A stretch of 64,000 nt of DNA from the NCBI GenBank assembly GCA_041392835.1, contig JAWKLF010000002.1, positions 124,001 through 188,000 on the forward strand, written 5' to 3'. Under the pieces are notes generated by a model. The model ran no database searches. It saw nothing but the letters and a program-made list of their open reading frames with translations, and had not been told where the DNA came from. A program made the translations under genes and the position numbers. This DNA is from OLB11 sp041392835 (GTDB taxonomy: Bacteria > Bacteroidota > Bacteroidia > Chitinophagales > Chitinophagaceae). Below are positions 46,061 through 55,097 of the stretch, in pieces (position 1 is the stretch's first letter; each line of letters opens with the position of its first letter).

Positions 46061-48862
46061 ATGAAAAAAATTCTAAGCGTACTAGCTTTATTGATTTTCT
46101 ATTTTGACTCTCATTCACAGTTAGTCATAAACGAATACTCTTGTTCCAATACCAATACCGTTACTGATAGTTATGGACAATATGAAGATTGGGTAGAATT
46201 GTATAATAATGGTGCCAGTGCTGTAAACATTACAGGCTATTATCTTAGCGACGACCCAGCTGTCCCACTCAAATGGCAAGTGCCTGCAACTACACCCATC
46301 AATGCCAATAGCAAACGTATGGTTTTTTGTAGCGACAGAGGAGTAGTAGCAGCTAATGGTGCACTACATCCCAGTTTCAAACTAACACAAGCAAGATATA
46401 ATGGTGAATGGTTTTTATTGAGTGATGCAACAGGTACATTAGTCGATTCTGTACACTTGAATAGAACACAAAACGGTCATTCAAGAGGTAGAACTACCGA
46501 TGGTGCTGCTACCTTTAGCGTGTTTACCACACCTACACCTAATGCATCCAATGCAACGGCAACACCTTATACGGCCTATGCTACCAAACCCAGTATGAAT
46601 GTGAATGCAGGTTTTTATGCTTCTGCTCAAAATATTGTCCTTTCTTCACCAGACCCTGGAGTGACTATTCGATATACAACCGATGGAAGCGCACCTACAG
46701 CTACTTCAACAGCATATACTAGTGCTATTAATGTAAGTACAACTACAGTAATCAGAGCACGAGCCTATAGTAGCAACCCTAACATAGCTCCAAGCTTTAC
46801 CGAAAATAATACCTATCTCATCAATGTAAGCACTACTATGAATGTGATTTCTGTAGCAGGACCATTTACAACCACATTATTTTCTTGGGGTTCTCAACCT
46901 ATTTTTTGTTCCTACGAATTTTTTGATAAAAACAAAAATTTTGTGGAAGAATTTGAAGGGCGTGCCAAACGTCATGGCCATGATTCTTGGGCTTATCCTC
47001 AAAAAGGATTTAAAGTATATGCTCAAGATGAACTTGGCTATAAAGCGAAAATGGAACATAAATATTTTCCAACAAGCTTACGTGACACATTTGATATGTT
47101 TATACTCAAAGCTGGTGCTTCGGACAATTACCCAGGAGGGCCAACTAAGAGTTGCCACCTTAGAGATATGTTTGCTCACACCTTAGCAGAAAAATATAAT
47201 TTAGAAATGGACTTAAGAAAATATGATCCGACCATTGTATTTGTCAATGGACAATATTGGGGTGTGTACGAAATCAGAGAACGTGTTGACAAAGATTATT
47301 TTGAATATTACTATGGTAAAAAAGAAAAAAATGTAGATAATCTTCGCTATTGGGGAGGCATGATAGTAGGACCAGGCACCGCAACTCGCTGGAACTGGTT
47401 AACCAATTTTATTGACAACAATAGCATGACCATTCCTGCCAATTATCAAACCGTAAATGATAGTTTGAACCTAAAAAGTTTTATTCAATACTTTATATTT
47501 AATCAATACTTAGTCAATACAGACTGGCTCAATTGGAATACACATTGGTGGGGTGCAAGAAGCAATAATGGTAATAATATCAAGTGGCGATATGCCCTAT
47601 GGGACGAAGATAATATTTTAGACCTTGGGCAAAACTACACAGGTGTTGGCAATACTACTTATAATAATGACCCATGTGACCCCTTTGATTTATTTCAATC
47701 GAGTAGTAGCATTAAGCATACTCAAATGCTGACTAAGTTGTTGCTCAATGATGATTTTAAAGCTTTGTATGAGCAACAATGGCTTGAAATGCTTACAGGG
47801 CCTCTTGAATGTACTAATATATTAGCTCACTTCGATTCTGTAACTGCCATTATCCAGCCCGAAATGCAAGACCAAATTAATAGGTGGGGTGGCACCTATG
47901 CTGATTGGCAAAGCAATATTCAATATATGCGAAATCAAATTGCCAACCGTTGTCAAATTATTACTTCCAAATTAGATACTTGCATGGAATTTAAACCCGC
48001 TTGGTTAAAACTCAATGTTAGCCCTGCCAATGCTGGCTATATTACCTTTGAAGGTGCATCTACAGGCCCATATGTATGGCAAAAACTTATTAAATCGGAT
48101 TCAATATATACTCTCAAGGCTATTCCGACTGCTGGCCCTTATTGGACTTTTGATCATTGGGAAAAACAAAAAGCGGCCAATACTATTTCGCCAAATACCA
48201 CAACTGATTTAATACAATATAATTTTAATGAAGAGGATTCTGTAATAGCCTTTTTTAAATATTTCAACAATGACTCTATAGACGTAACGTTTGATGTAAA
48301 CCCCGCAGGCACAGGCACTATCAGTTTAGATGGATGGACTATTCCAAGCTATCCATACACTATAAAACTAAGCCGACTAAATACCTACCAATTAGTATCA
48401 ACACCTATAGTAAATCATAAATTTATAAATTGGACTAAAAATAGTGCTACTACCTTTTTTACACCAAATGCCGACTCTAGCAAAGTGGATTTTAACTATA
48501 CTGAAATGGATAATATAGTAGCCAACTTTGAATTTGTACCACCACCACCACCACCACCACCACTTCCAACCCTAACGCCTACAACTCGAAATGTCAATAT
48601 ACCTTCTGCTTTCTCACCAAATGGAGATGGCAAAAATGATGTATTTACTATCTATGCTGGCAAAGATGTGATTGGTACAGATATGACTATTTTTGATCGA
48701 TGGGGCAATGAGCTATTCCACTCAAAAGATAAAAACAAGGGCTGGGATGGAACTTACAAAAATAGAGCCGTTGAAATGGGAACCTATCAGTATTTTATTC
48801 GTGTAAAATATAGAGATAATACCATTGAAGACTTTAAAGGCGACGTCACCGTCATTCGATAA
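46061..48862 (+). CDS. Multidomain CotH-family secreted protein, T9SS type B
   Basis: A 933-residue exported protein. Order: signal peptide; lamin-tail domain (about 20-130: LVINEYSCSN, DWVELYNN); chitobiase/hexosaminidase C-like domain (about 175-260: VTIRYTTDGSAPT); CotH domain (about 270-640: GVYEIRERVDKDYF, ALWDEDNILDLG with the paired acidic residues); two InlB-like B repeats (YWTFDHWEKQK, HKFINWTKNS); a PPPPPPPPLP linker encoded by a CCA repeat near 48538-48563; and a gliding-motility type T9SS type B tail (SAFSPNGDGKNDVF, FDRWGNELFHS, GTYQYFIRVKY). It likely acts at the cell surface. A terminator follows. Confidence 0.87.
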   Translation: MKKILSVLALLIFYFDSHSQLVINEYSCSNTNTVTDSYGQYEDWVELYNNGASAVNITGYYLSDDPAVPLKWQVPATTPINANSKRMVFCSDRGVVAANGALHPSFKLTQARYNGEWFLLSDATGTLVDSVHLNRTQNGHSRGRTTDGAATFSVFTTPTPNASNATATPYTAYATKPSMNVNAGFYASAQNIVLSSPDPGVTIRYTTDGSAPTATSTAYTSAINVSTTTVIRARAYSSNPNIAPSFTENNTYLINVSTTMNVISVAGPFTTTLFSWGSQPIFCSYEFFDKNKNFVEEFEGRAKRHGHDSWAYPQKGFKVYAQDELGYKAKMEHKYFPTSLRDTFDMFILKAGASDNYPGGPTKSCHLRDMFAHTLAEKYNLEMDLRKYDPTIVFVNGQYWGVYEIRERVDKDYFEYYYGKKEKNVDNLRYWGGMIVGPGTATRWNWLTNFIDNNSMTIPANYQTVNDSLNLKSFIQYFIFNQYLVNTDWLNWNTHWWGARSNNGNNIKWRYALWDEDNILDLGQNYTGVGNTTYNNDPCDPFDLFQSSSSIKHTQMLTKLLLNDDFKALYEQQWLEMLTGPLECTNILAHFDSVTAIIQPEMQDQINRWGGTYADWQSNIQYMRNQIANRCQIITSKLDTCMEFKPAWLKLNVSPANAGYITFEGASTGPYVWQKLIKSDSIYTLKAIPTAGPYWTFDHWEKQKAANTISPNTTTDLIQYNFNEEDSVIAFFKYFNNDSIDVTFDVNPAGTGTISLDGWTIPSYPYTIKLSRLNTYQLVSTPIVNHKFINWTKNSATTFFTPNADSSKVDFNYTEMDNIVANFEFVPPPPPPPPLPTLTPTTRNVNIPSAFSPNGDGKNDVFTIYAGKDVIGTDMTIFDRWGNELFHSKDKNKGWDGTYKNRAVEMGTYQYFIRVKYRDNTIEDFKGDVTVIR

Positions 48863-48875
48863 AATATATGAATTT

Positions 48876-48905
48876 ATGGCAACAAAAACTGTTGCCATTT
48901 TTTTT
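48876..48905 (+). terminator. Rho-independent terminator
   Basis: Perfect 9-bp stem ATGGCAACA / TGTTGCCAT with a 5-nt loop and a T8 run. It ends transcription of the CotH gene; its T run overlaps the last codon of the convergent hutI gene. Confidence 0.85.
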
Positions 48906-50127
48906 ATACCACCACGCTATCTATCCAATTAGTTCCAAATGCATAAGGCAAATAAGCTATTGATGAAATTTCTTTGGTGATAATAAAACTTGCTTTTTTC
49001 CCTTTGCATATACTACCCATATGGTCTTGTATTTCCAAAGCTGCTGCGGCATTGATAGTGCTTGCATGAATAGCTTCTTCAGGAGTCATCTTCATCTGAG
49101 TACAAGCAAGCGATAGTATAAAATTCATGTTTCCGCTTGGGCAACTGCCTGGATTATAGTCGCTAGCAAGTGCTACAGCCACATTGGCATCTATTAATTT
49201 TCGAGCTGGCTGATAATGCATGGCTAAAAAAAATGCAGCCCCTGGCAAGAGCGTTGCTATGGTAGTGGAATTTTGTAAACATTTAATTTCATCTTCATCC
49301 ATGGTTTCTAAATGATCTACACTAATAGCACCATGCTTAACCCCCACTTGCACTCCACCACTATTGTATAATTGATTGGCATGAATTTTTGGCTTCAATC
49401 CGTATTTAATTCCGGCCTCAAGTATTCGCTCTGTTTCTTCAGCACTAAAAAATCCTTTTTCACAAAACACATCAATATAATCTGCAAGCCCTTCGGCTGC
49501 TACTTGTGGTAGCATCTCTTCTATAATAAGTTGTATATAGGCATCATGGTTTTCGCGATATGCCAAAGGATACGCATGGGCACCTAAAAAACTGGCTTTA
49601 ATTTCGATTGGTGATTTTTCCTTTAGGCGTTTAATAACTCGTAACATTTTTATTTCGCCCTCAGTACACAAACCATATCCACTTTTAATTTCAATAGCAC
49701 CAGTACCCTGGTCTATTACCTCCTCTAAACGCTGCCACGACTGCTCAAATAATTCATCTTCGGACATGGCATTTAATTTAGCAGCTGAATTCAAAATACC
49801 ACCACCACGTTTTGCAATTTCTTCATAGGTTAAACCATCTATCCTATCCACAAATTCTTGTTCGCGTGTTTGAGCAAATACCAAATGAGTATGCGAATCT
49901 ATCCACGTTGGCAAAATACTTTTTCCATTTACATTTATTTCTTCAAACTGTCCTGTAGGTAACACATCCATAGTACCAAAATCTTCAATGCGCCCATTTT
50001 GAATTAGCAACCAAGCATTTTCAATCGTAGCCATATACTTCATATCATGCCCTTTAACTATTTTTTTGTAGTCATGACTATCCTCTGTTTGAATTAAATG
50101 TTTGATATTTGAATATAGTGTACGCAT
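48904..50127 (-). CDS. hutI: Imidazolonepropionase
   Basis: A 407-residue zinc/iron amidohydrolase that opens imidazolone propionate to N-formimino-glutamate in histidine degradation. The metal site is DSHTHLVFA near residue 78, with later ligands in KIHANQLYNSGG and the catalytic ASDYNPGSCPSGNM. EIKSGYGL is a substrate-binding segment of the family. No other hut gene is adjacent. The start at 50127 may be a few codons early; the family often begins nearer the core strand. Confidence 0.92.
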   Translation of the reverse strand: MRTLYSNIKHLIQTEDSHDYKKIVKGHDMKYMATIENAWLLIQNGRIEDFGTMDVLPTGQFEEINVNGKSILPTWIDSHTHLVFAQTREQEFVDRIDGLTYEEIAKRGGGILNSAAKLNAMSEDELFEQSWQRLEEVIDQGTGAIEIKSGYGLCTEGEIKMLRVIKRLKEKSPIEIKASFLGAHAYPLAYRENHDAYIQLIIEEMLPQVAAEGLADYIDVFCEKGFFSAEETERILEAGIKYGLKPKIHANQLYNSGGVQVGVKHGAISVDHLETMDEDEIKCLQNSTTIATLLPGAAFFLAMHYQPARKLIDANVAVALASDYNPGSCPSGNMNFILSLACTQMKMTPEEAIHASTINAAAALEIQDHMGSICKGKKASFIITKEISSIAYLPYAFGTNWIDSVVV

Positions 50128-50240
50128 GTGCGCAAAGATATAAGCTTAATTGATGAATTGCTTTACTTGCTCAATGAGACTTTTTTCTACTTTATAGTTT
50201 TTTTTAAATCTAAAAAATACCTTTTACTAAATAAACTAAT

Positions 50241-51323
50241 TTGAATACACTCGGCACTCTTTTTAAAGTAACATCCTTTGGCGAATCGCATGGCAGCCAT
50301 GTTGGTTGTGTTATAGATGGATGCCCTGCTGGTATAGAATTAAATTTACAAGCCATACAACAACAAGTAGATAGACGAAAAACGGCACAACAAACATATG
50401 CTTCTGCGCGAAATGAAGAAGACCATGTACAAATAATTTCTGGATTACTTGATACTACTACATTGGGTAGCCCTATTTGCATTTTAATACAAAATAGAGA
50501 TGCCAAAAGTGATGATTATAATCACTTGATAAATATTTTTAGACCCAACCATGCCGATTTTACTAACGAAAAAAAATATGGCATACGTGATATACGAGGA
50601 GGTGGTCGAAGTAGCATACGCATTACTGCGCCCTTAGTGGCAGCTGGCGATATAGCTAGGCAGTTGATACAAAAAACAAGCTCTATAGAATGCCTCGCTT
50701 TTGTAAAGCAAATTGGCCCACATGGAATTTCACCTAGTTTTTTAAATCATGGATTACATCAAGATGCTATAGACTTGAGTGCTGTAAGATGCCCGGAGAA
50801 AGAATGTAGCGATCGCATACTCCAATATTTATCTGAAATACAACAAGAAGGCGATACGGCAGGTGGCAATATTCAAGTAGTAGTAAAAAATGTACCTATA
50901 GGCTTAGGCGAACCATTATTTAATAAATTGCAAGCACAACTTGCACATGCTATGTTGAGTATAAATAGCGTAAAAGGTTTTAGCTATGGCGATGGCTTTG
51001 ATAGTGTTTCACAAAAAGGAAGTGAACACAATGATGAATTGTTTGTAGAAGATAACAACATCAACACCAAAAGCAACCATAGTGGAGGCATACAAGGTGG
51101 CATAAGCAATGGTCAGGATATACTATTTCAAGTTGCTTTTAAACCCATATCAAGTATACAAAAAGAACAAAACACAATCACATCTCACGGTGTTCCAACA
51201 AAATTAAAAATAAAAGGCCGACACGATGTGTGTGCAGTACCCAGAGCTGTGCCTATAGTAGAAGCTTATACCTATCTTATTTTAGCTGATGCGATAATGC
51301 ATCATAAATTATCAAAACTATAA
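50241..51323 (+). CDS. aroC: Chorismate synthase
   Basis: A 360-residue FMN-dependent enzyme that makes chorismate, the branch point to aromatic amino acids. The start is a TTG at 50241, giving MNTLGTLFKVTSFGESHGSH, which matches the universally conserved N-terminus of AroC; no ATG is available there. Other conserved segments are RPNHADFTNEKKYG, RGGGRSSIRITAPLVAAG and GIQGGISNG, followed by GRHDVCAVPRAVPIVEA. It starts 114 bases from the divergent hutI. The next gene is 2 bases away. Confidence 0.95.
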   Translation: MNTLGTLFKVTSFGESHGSHVGCVIDGCPAGIELNLQAIQQQVDRRKTAQQTYASARNEEDHVQIISGLLDTTTLGSPICILIQNRDAKSDDYNHLINIFRPNHADFTNEKKYGIRDIRGGGRSSIRITAPLVAAGDIARQLIQKTSSIECLAFVKQIGPHGISPSFLNHGLHQDAIDLSAVRCPEKECSDRILQYLSEIQQEGDTAGGNIQVVVKNVPIGLGEPLFNKLQAQLAHAMLSINSVKGFSYGDGFDSVSQKGSEHNDELFVEDNNINTKSNHSGGIQGGISNGQDILFQVAFKPISSIQKEQNTITSHGVPTKLKIKGRHDVCAVPRAVPIVEAYTYLILADAIMHHKLSKL

Positions 51324-51325
51324 AC

Positions 51326-51883
51326 ATGAGAATTTTTATTTTAACCTTATTATGCCTCCCTTTCATTTTGTTTGCGCAAGCAAAAAAGAAGAAAAAAAAT
51401 AAAACTCAACAGACAAGTACACAAGCAAGTACTCCCAATTTTAGTGCTGCCTATGAAAAGCCATTTGCAGCACCTGGCTCTCCTATACTTAATTTTAGTG
51501 TTGTAACTTCTGACGAAAAGATTTTTGAGAGTAAAGATTTTAAAGCAAATAATCCTTTTGCCATTATACTCTTCAATCCAAGCTGCGGGCATTGCATGGA
51601 TGTAGCAAAGAATTTAAGAACTCAAATTAATAACTATCCAGACTTTACATTTTTATTTATCACAGGTATGAATTTGCTTGACAAAACAAAATCATTTGCT
51701 CAGGAAGCAGGTATTGATACAATTGCTAATATCATAGTAAGTGCAGACCACAGCAATGTAACGGAAAAGCTCTTTGAATACAAGGGCATACCTCAATTTA
51801 TGATTTATAATAATGAGCATTTTTTGTCCAAAACATTTTATATCAATATACCTGTAGATAGTATTAGACAATATATACATTAA
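51326..51883 (+). CDS. Exported thioredoxin-like protein
   Basis: A 185-residue protein with a short signal peptide (MRIFILTLLCLPFILFAQ) and a Lys-rich stretch (KKKKKNKTQ). The TlpA/thioredoxin fold follows, with redox motif CGHC at about residues 90-93 in LFNPSCGHCMDVAKNL, and IPQFMIYNNE as the cis-proline loop. It probably works in the periplasm as a disulfide reductase. It starts 2 bases after aroC, so the two are likely translated from one transcript, although no metabolic link is evident. Confidence 0.8.
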   Translation: MRIFILTLLCLPFILFAQAKKKKKNKTQQTSTQASTPNFSAAYEKPFAAPGSPILNFSVVTSDEKIFESKDFKANNPFAIILFNPSCGHCMDVAKNLRTQINNYPDFTFLFITGMNLLDKTKSFAQEAGIDTIANIIVSADHSNVTEKLFEYKGIPQFMIYNNEHFLSKTFYINIPVDSIRQYIH

Positions 51884-51916
51884 TAAGTATTTTTACGAAA
51901 TACTAAAATTGAATTT

Positions 51917-52570
51917 ATGTTTTTTCCAATTGGCGATACAAATGTTGAAAGAGGTTATAAACCATTCTTAACGTATGTATTTATATTTATTAATGTAGCT
52001 GTTTTTCTTTTTCAAGTAAGTTTAGGTGCCAATCAGCAAGTATCTTTTGTAACTGAATATGGTAGTATACCAGCCGAAATAACACATGGTGTAGATTTAT
52101 ACACGTTACTGACTTCCATGTTTTTGCATGGTGGATGGATGCATCTAATAGGCAATATGTTATTCCTTTGGGTTTTTGGCGACAATATTGAAGCAACAGT
52201 TGGCTACTTTCAATATTTCTTATTTTATATAGGAGGTGGCATTGTTGCAGCGTTTTCGCATAGTATATTGGCATCTTCAAGTACTGTACCATGTGTAGGA
52301 GCTTCTGGAGCCATATCGGCATGTTTGGGTGCCTATTTGGTAATGTTTCCAAAATCTCAAATCAAAGTATTGTTTATAGCCCTCTTTAGTACATTTAGAG
52401 TTTCTGCCATTTATTTTTTAGGATTTTGGATTTTGCAACAATTTATTTCTGGCATTGGATCAATAAGTGCTCCTATAGCAGATGCTGGAGTAGCTTATTG
52501 GGCACACATTGGTGGATTTGTATTTGGCGTTGGCATGGGCTTGCTTTTTAAGAAAAAAGTAAGAAGCTAA
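51917..52570 (+). CDS. Rhomboid family intramembrane serine protease
   Basis: A 217-residue protein with six transmembrane helices. The first loop and second helix carry HGGWMHLIGNMLFLWVFGDN, the catalytic serine is in GASGAIS near residue 137, and the catalytic histidine is in AHIGGF near 196. Rhomboids cut transmembrane substrates inside the membrane; the substrate is unknown. It is convergent with the mazG-like gene, with a 3-base gap. Confidence 0.92.
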   Translation: MFFPIGDTNVERGYKPFLTYVFIFINVAVFLFQVSLGANQQVSFVTEYGSIPAEITHGVDLYTLLTSMFLHGGWMHLIGNMLFLWVFGDNIEATVGYFQYFLFYIGGGIVAAFSHSILASSSTVPCVGASGAISACLGAYLVMFPKSQIKVLFIALFSTFRVSAIYFLGFWILQQFISGIGSISAPIADAGVAYWAHIGGFVFGVGMGLLFKKKVRS

Positions 52571-52573
52571 CAG

Positions 52574-52903
52574 TTATTTTTTCAATTTTTTATTGTCTAT
52601 ATGCCTTTGTGCATCTCTTTTATTTTTTTTATCAAAATTTTTCTGCATAGCATCTTCTAAATTGACATGACACTGATTGGCCAAGGCGGTCAGTACCCAT
52701 AGTATATCTGCCATTTCATCGGCTATATTATTTTCTTTGTCGCTTTCCTTGAAGCTCTGCTCACCATAAGTGCGCACCATAAGACGAGATAGTTCGCCAA
52801 CTTCTTCCATGAGGATGCCTAAATTGGTAAGTGGATCAAAATAGCGAACGCCTTTGCTAAGTATCCAAGTGTCCACTTTAGATTGTAATTCTTGTAAATG
52901 CAT
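52574..52903 (-). CDS. MazG-type nucleotide pyrophosphohydrolase
   Basis: A 109-residue all-alpha NTP pyrophosphatase. The EEVGELSRLMVR segment and NIADEMADILWVL supply the metal-binding glutamates and aspartates of the MazG fold (EExxE and ExxD). It likely hydrolyses noncanonical or excess nucleoside triphosphates. The length fits the short single-domain form. It follows dtd by 5 bases on the same strand, a pairing that suits shared house-cleaning roles. Confidence 0.85.
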   Translation of the reverse strand: MHLQELQSKVDTWILSKGVRYFDPLTNLGILMEEVGELSRLMVRTYGEQSFKESDKENNIADEMADILWVLTALANQCHVNLEDAMQKNFDKKNKRDAQRHIDNKKLKK

Positions 52904-52908
52904 TTTTC

Positions 52909-53361
52909 TTATTCTTTATTTTTTGTGTCTATCAATATAGTTACAGGTCCATCGTTACACAAATCTACTTGCATATCGGCCCCAAATTGTCCTGTTTGAA
53001 TATTTTTTCCTAAATCTTTTTCAAGTTGTTTTTTTAACTGTTCATATAAGGGTATGGCTACATCGGGCTTTGCAGATTGGATAAAAGATGGTCTATTCCC
53101 TTTTTTGGTAGATGCATACAAAGTAAATTGACTAACCAAAAGTATATCGCCATGTATTTCAAGAATAGATTTATTCATCAGCAAGTGCTCATCGGCAAAA
53201 ATTCTAAGATTGACTATCTTATTGGAAAGCCAAGTTATGTCTTCTTGCGTATCAGCTGCCTCTATGCCGATAAATAGTAATAGCCCATTTTCTATTTGAC
53301 TATACAAATTATTATCTATTGTAACCGATGCGTTTTTTACACGCTGTATGACTACTCTCAT
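52909..53361 (-). CDS. dtd: D-aminoacyl-tRNA deacylase
   Basis: A 150-residue proofreading enzyme that removes D-amino acids from tRNA. The N-terminal MRVVIQRVKNASV, the SQFTLYAST motif and the C-terminal NDGPVTILIDT, including the conserved Gly-cisPro pair, are diagnostic. It is a dimeric cytosolic enzyme of normal length. It shares a transcript with the mazG-like gene. Confidence 0.95.
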   Translation of the reverse strand: MRVVIQRVKNASVTIDNNLYSQIENGLLLFIGIEAADTQEDITWLSNKIVNLRIFADEHLLMNKSILEIHGDILLVSQFTLYASTKKGNRPSFIQSAKPDVAIPLYEQLKKQLEKDLGKNIQTGQFGADMQVDLCNDGPVTILIDTKNKE

Positions 53362-53503
53362 TCTCTTTAGTATCCTTATTTGTAGATGTAAAAGTATATA
53401 GTTTATTTTATCCGCTCTATAGTAAAGGAGCTATTTATTCTTTGAAAAACTTGGAAAATAGAAATACAAAAAAATCATCATGGATTGTTTGTATTTTTGA
53501 AGT

Positions 53504-53905
53504 ATGCTTATCAATAAGTTATTAAACGAGATTACAATTCAGACATCACGTAGTGGTGGCAAAGGCGGGCAACATGTCAATAAAGTAGAGACGCAAGTTG
53601 AAATTCGATGGCCTATTAAGCAATCAGCATTTTTTTCAGAAGAAGAGAAACGTGCATTGATAACAAAATTGTCTAATTTACTCAACAAAGACGGCTATAT
53701 AATAGTTAGAGCTAATGAGGCAAGAACACAATTAGAAAACAAATCGATAGCTTTGAAAAAATTAGAAAAATGGATACACGTTGCTTTGAAAAAAGATAAA
53801 AAAAGAATTAAAACAAAAATACCGAATCGGGTACACGAAAAAAGAATAGAAAATAAAAAGAGATTGAGTGAGCGAAAATCACTTCGTCAAAAACCATTGT
53901 TTTAA
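53504..53905 (+). CDS. arfB: Alternative ribosome-rescue factor ArfB (YaeJ)
   Basis: A 133-residue peptidyl-tRNA hydrolase that frees stalled ribosomes without a stop codon. The GGQ catalytic motif is in SRSGGKGGQHVNKVET near residues 17-27. The C-terminal 40 residues are very basic (KKDKKRIKTKIPNRVHEKR), as needed to enter the mRNA channel. Length and layout fit ArfB rather than a full release factor. It stands alone, divergent from dtd. Confidence 0.92.
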   Translation: MLINKLLNEITIQTSRSGGKGGQHVNKVETQVEIRWPIKQSAFFSEEEKRALITKLSNLLNKDGYIIVRANEARTQLENKSIALKKLEKWIHVALKKDKKRIKTKIPNRVHEKRIENKKRLSERKSLRQKPLF

Positions 53906-53978
53906 TAAGAATACACGATTTTTTTAACTTCTAATATCCTTTATAAAGTTTTAAAACATTTGTACGCATACAAAAGTA

Positions 53979-54350
53979 TTATTCATTTGTTTTGGCTTCT
54001 TTATCTTTTTTTCGTTTTTCGTATTGCTCTCGCTGATAGTCGTCGAAAATAAGAAATTGTCTTTCAGACAAAACCTCTCTATAGGCTGCATCTCTATATT
54101 TAAAAATGTTTACCATAGCCCTTTTACGTGGTGCATCTTCTAAATTTTCTTTATAGAGGCTATCAAATTTTTGAGACACTATGATATTTATTGCATAAAT
54201 TTTTTCAAACTGAGCCGAATCCAATTTGACTTGTTCACTCAGTTGTGCTGTATAATATTTCGCCTTTTCTTCGGGAGTTCTTTTTTTATATTGTGCTTGA
54301 GTCTGTACAAAAAAGAAAAGTATTAAAGTAGGTATAATGATCTTTTTCAT
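53979..54350 (-). CDS. Exported protein of unknown function, Spy/CpxP-like helical type
   Basis: A 123-residue protein with signal peptide MKKIIIPTLILFFFVQTQAQ. The mature part is mostly helical and charged: RTPEEKAKYYTAQLSEQVKL, LSERQFLIFDDYQREQYEKR. This is the pattern of Bacteroidota exported proteins that resemble CpxP/Spy chaperones, but no LTxxQ-type motif is fully conserved. Function unknown. It is separated from the next minus-strand gene by a strong terminator. Confidence 0.65.
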   Translation of the reverse strand: MKKIIIPTLILFFFVQTQAQYKKRTPEEKAKYYTAQLSEQVKLDSAQFEKIYAINIIVSQKFDSLYKENLEDAPRKRAMVNIFKYRDAAYREVLSERQFLIFDDYQREQYEKRKKDKEAKTNE

Positions 54351-54363
54351 TTGAATTAAACAG

Positions 54364-54400
54364 AAAAAAAAATCCCTATAAAATTAATTATAGGGATTTT
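54364..54400 (-). terminator. Rho-independent terminator (minus strand)
   Basis: Perfect 11-bp stem AATCCCTATAA / TTATAGGGATT with a 6-nt loop and a T run on the minus strand. It ends transcription of the 54410-55051 gene. Confidence 0.85.
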
Positions 54401-54409
54401 GTATTTTAA

Positions 54410-55051
54410 TTAGTTCATAAATCCTTTTAGCATATCTAATATGCCTCCGCCACCTTGTTGTTGGTTTTGTTGTTGAGCGCTACCAGAAGCTTGTGTAACC
54501 ATGCCTACGATATCATCTAAACCCACATGACCATCATGATTGGCATCCAAAGCACCACCGCCTAATTGTTTTAATAGACCACCAAAATCTATACCACCAC
54601 CAGACTGCGTGTTTTGTGAAGGAAAACTCACACCACTACCTTGTTGATGTTGACCACCAGTCAAAGCACCAATGATGCCATTGATGTCGAAACCATTATT
54701 AGCTGGGTCATTTGTTTTGCCAATAATTTTGTTTAAAATATTTGGCACCAATGAACCTGCAATAGAAGTTGCTATAGGATTATCAATACCAAATTTTTTC
54801 ATTAAACTACCAACAAGATTATTCATGATGCCTCCTACTATAGGATTGTTGGTGCTAACTTGATTTTGGCCAGTAAACATACCTAATACATCTTTAAGTC
54901 CACCATTGGCTAATGCGCTTTGTAAACCAGAAAATATGGAATCAGTTGCCAAGCCTACTGCATGATTATTTTGCTCATTTGGTATAGCTGGGTTATTAAT
55001 AATTTCGTGTTGAGATTCTGATTGAATCAGATTAAAAAGTTGTTCGAGCAT
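54410..55051 (-). CDS. Gly/Gln-rich protein with one EF-hand-like loop
   Basis: About 213 residues from the ATG at 55051 (MLEQLFNLIQSE); the frame opens further upstream at 55123, inside the moa gene. No signal peptide. The middle part is hydrophobic-helical with repeated Gly (NPIVGGIMNNLVGSL, NPIATSIAGSLVP), a composition like DUF937 proteins. Near residue 175 an EF-hand loop DANHDGHVGLDD can bind calcium. The tail is Gly/Gln-rich (QQQNQQQGGGG). Function unknown. It follows moaCB on the same strand. Confidence 0.6.
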   Translation of the reverse strand: MLEQLFNLIQSESQHEIINNPAIPNEQNNHAVGLATDSIFSGLQSALANGGLKDVLGMFTGQNQVSTNNPIVGGIMNNLVGSLMKKFGIDNPIATSIAGSLVPNILNKIIGKTNDPANNGFDINGIIGALTGGQHQQGSGVSFPSQNTQSGGGIDFGGLLKQLGGGALDANHDGHVGLDDIVGMVTQASGSAQQQNQQQGGGGILDMLKGFMN

Positions 55052-55097
55052 TTTTTTTATTTTATAATGAGCAGTAAAAGTAACATTTTTTTTTATT

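Noticed and set aside
48538..48563. CCA triplet repeat encoding polyproline
   Set aside because: A linker before the T9SS type B tail; variable length expected, no further signal.
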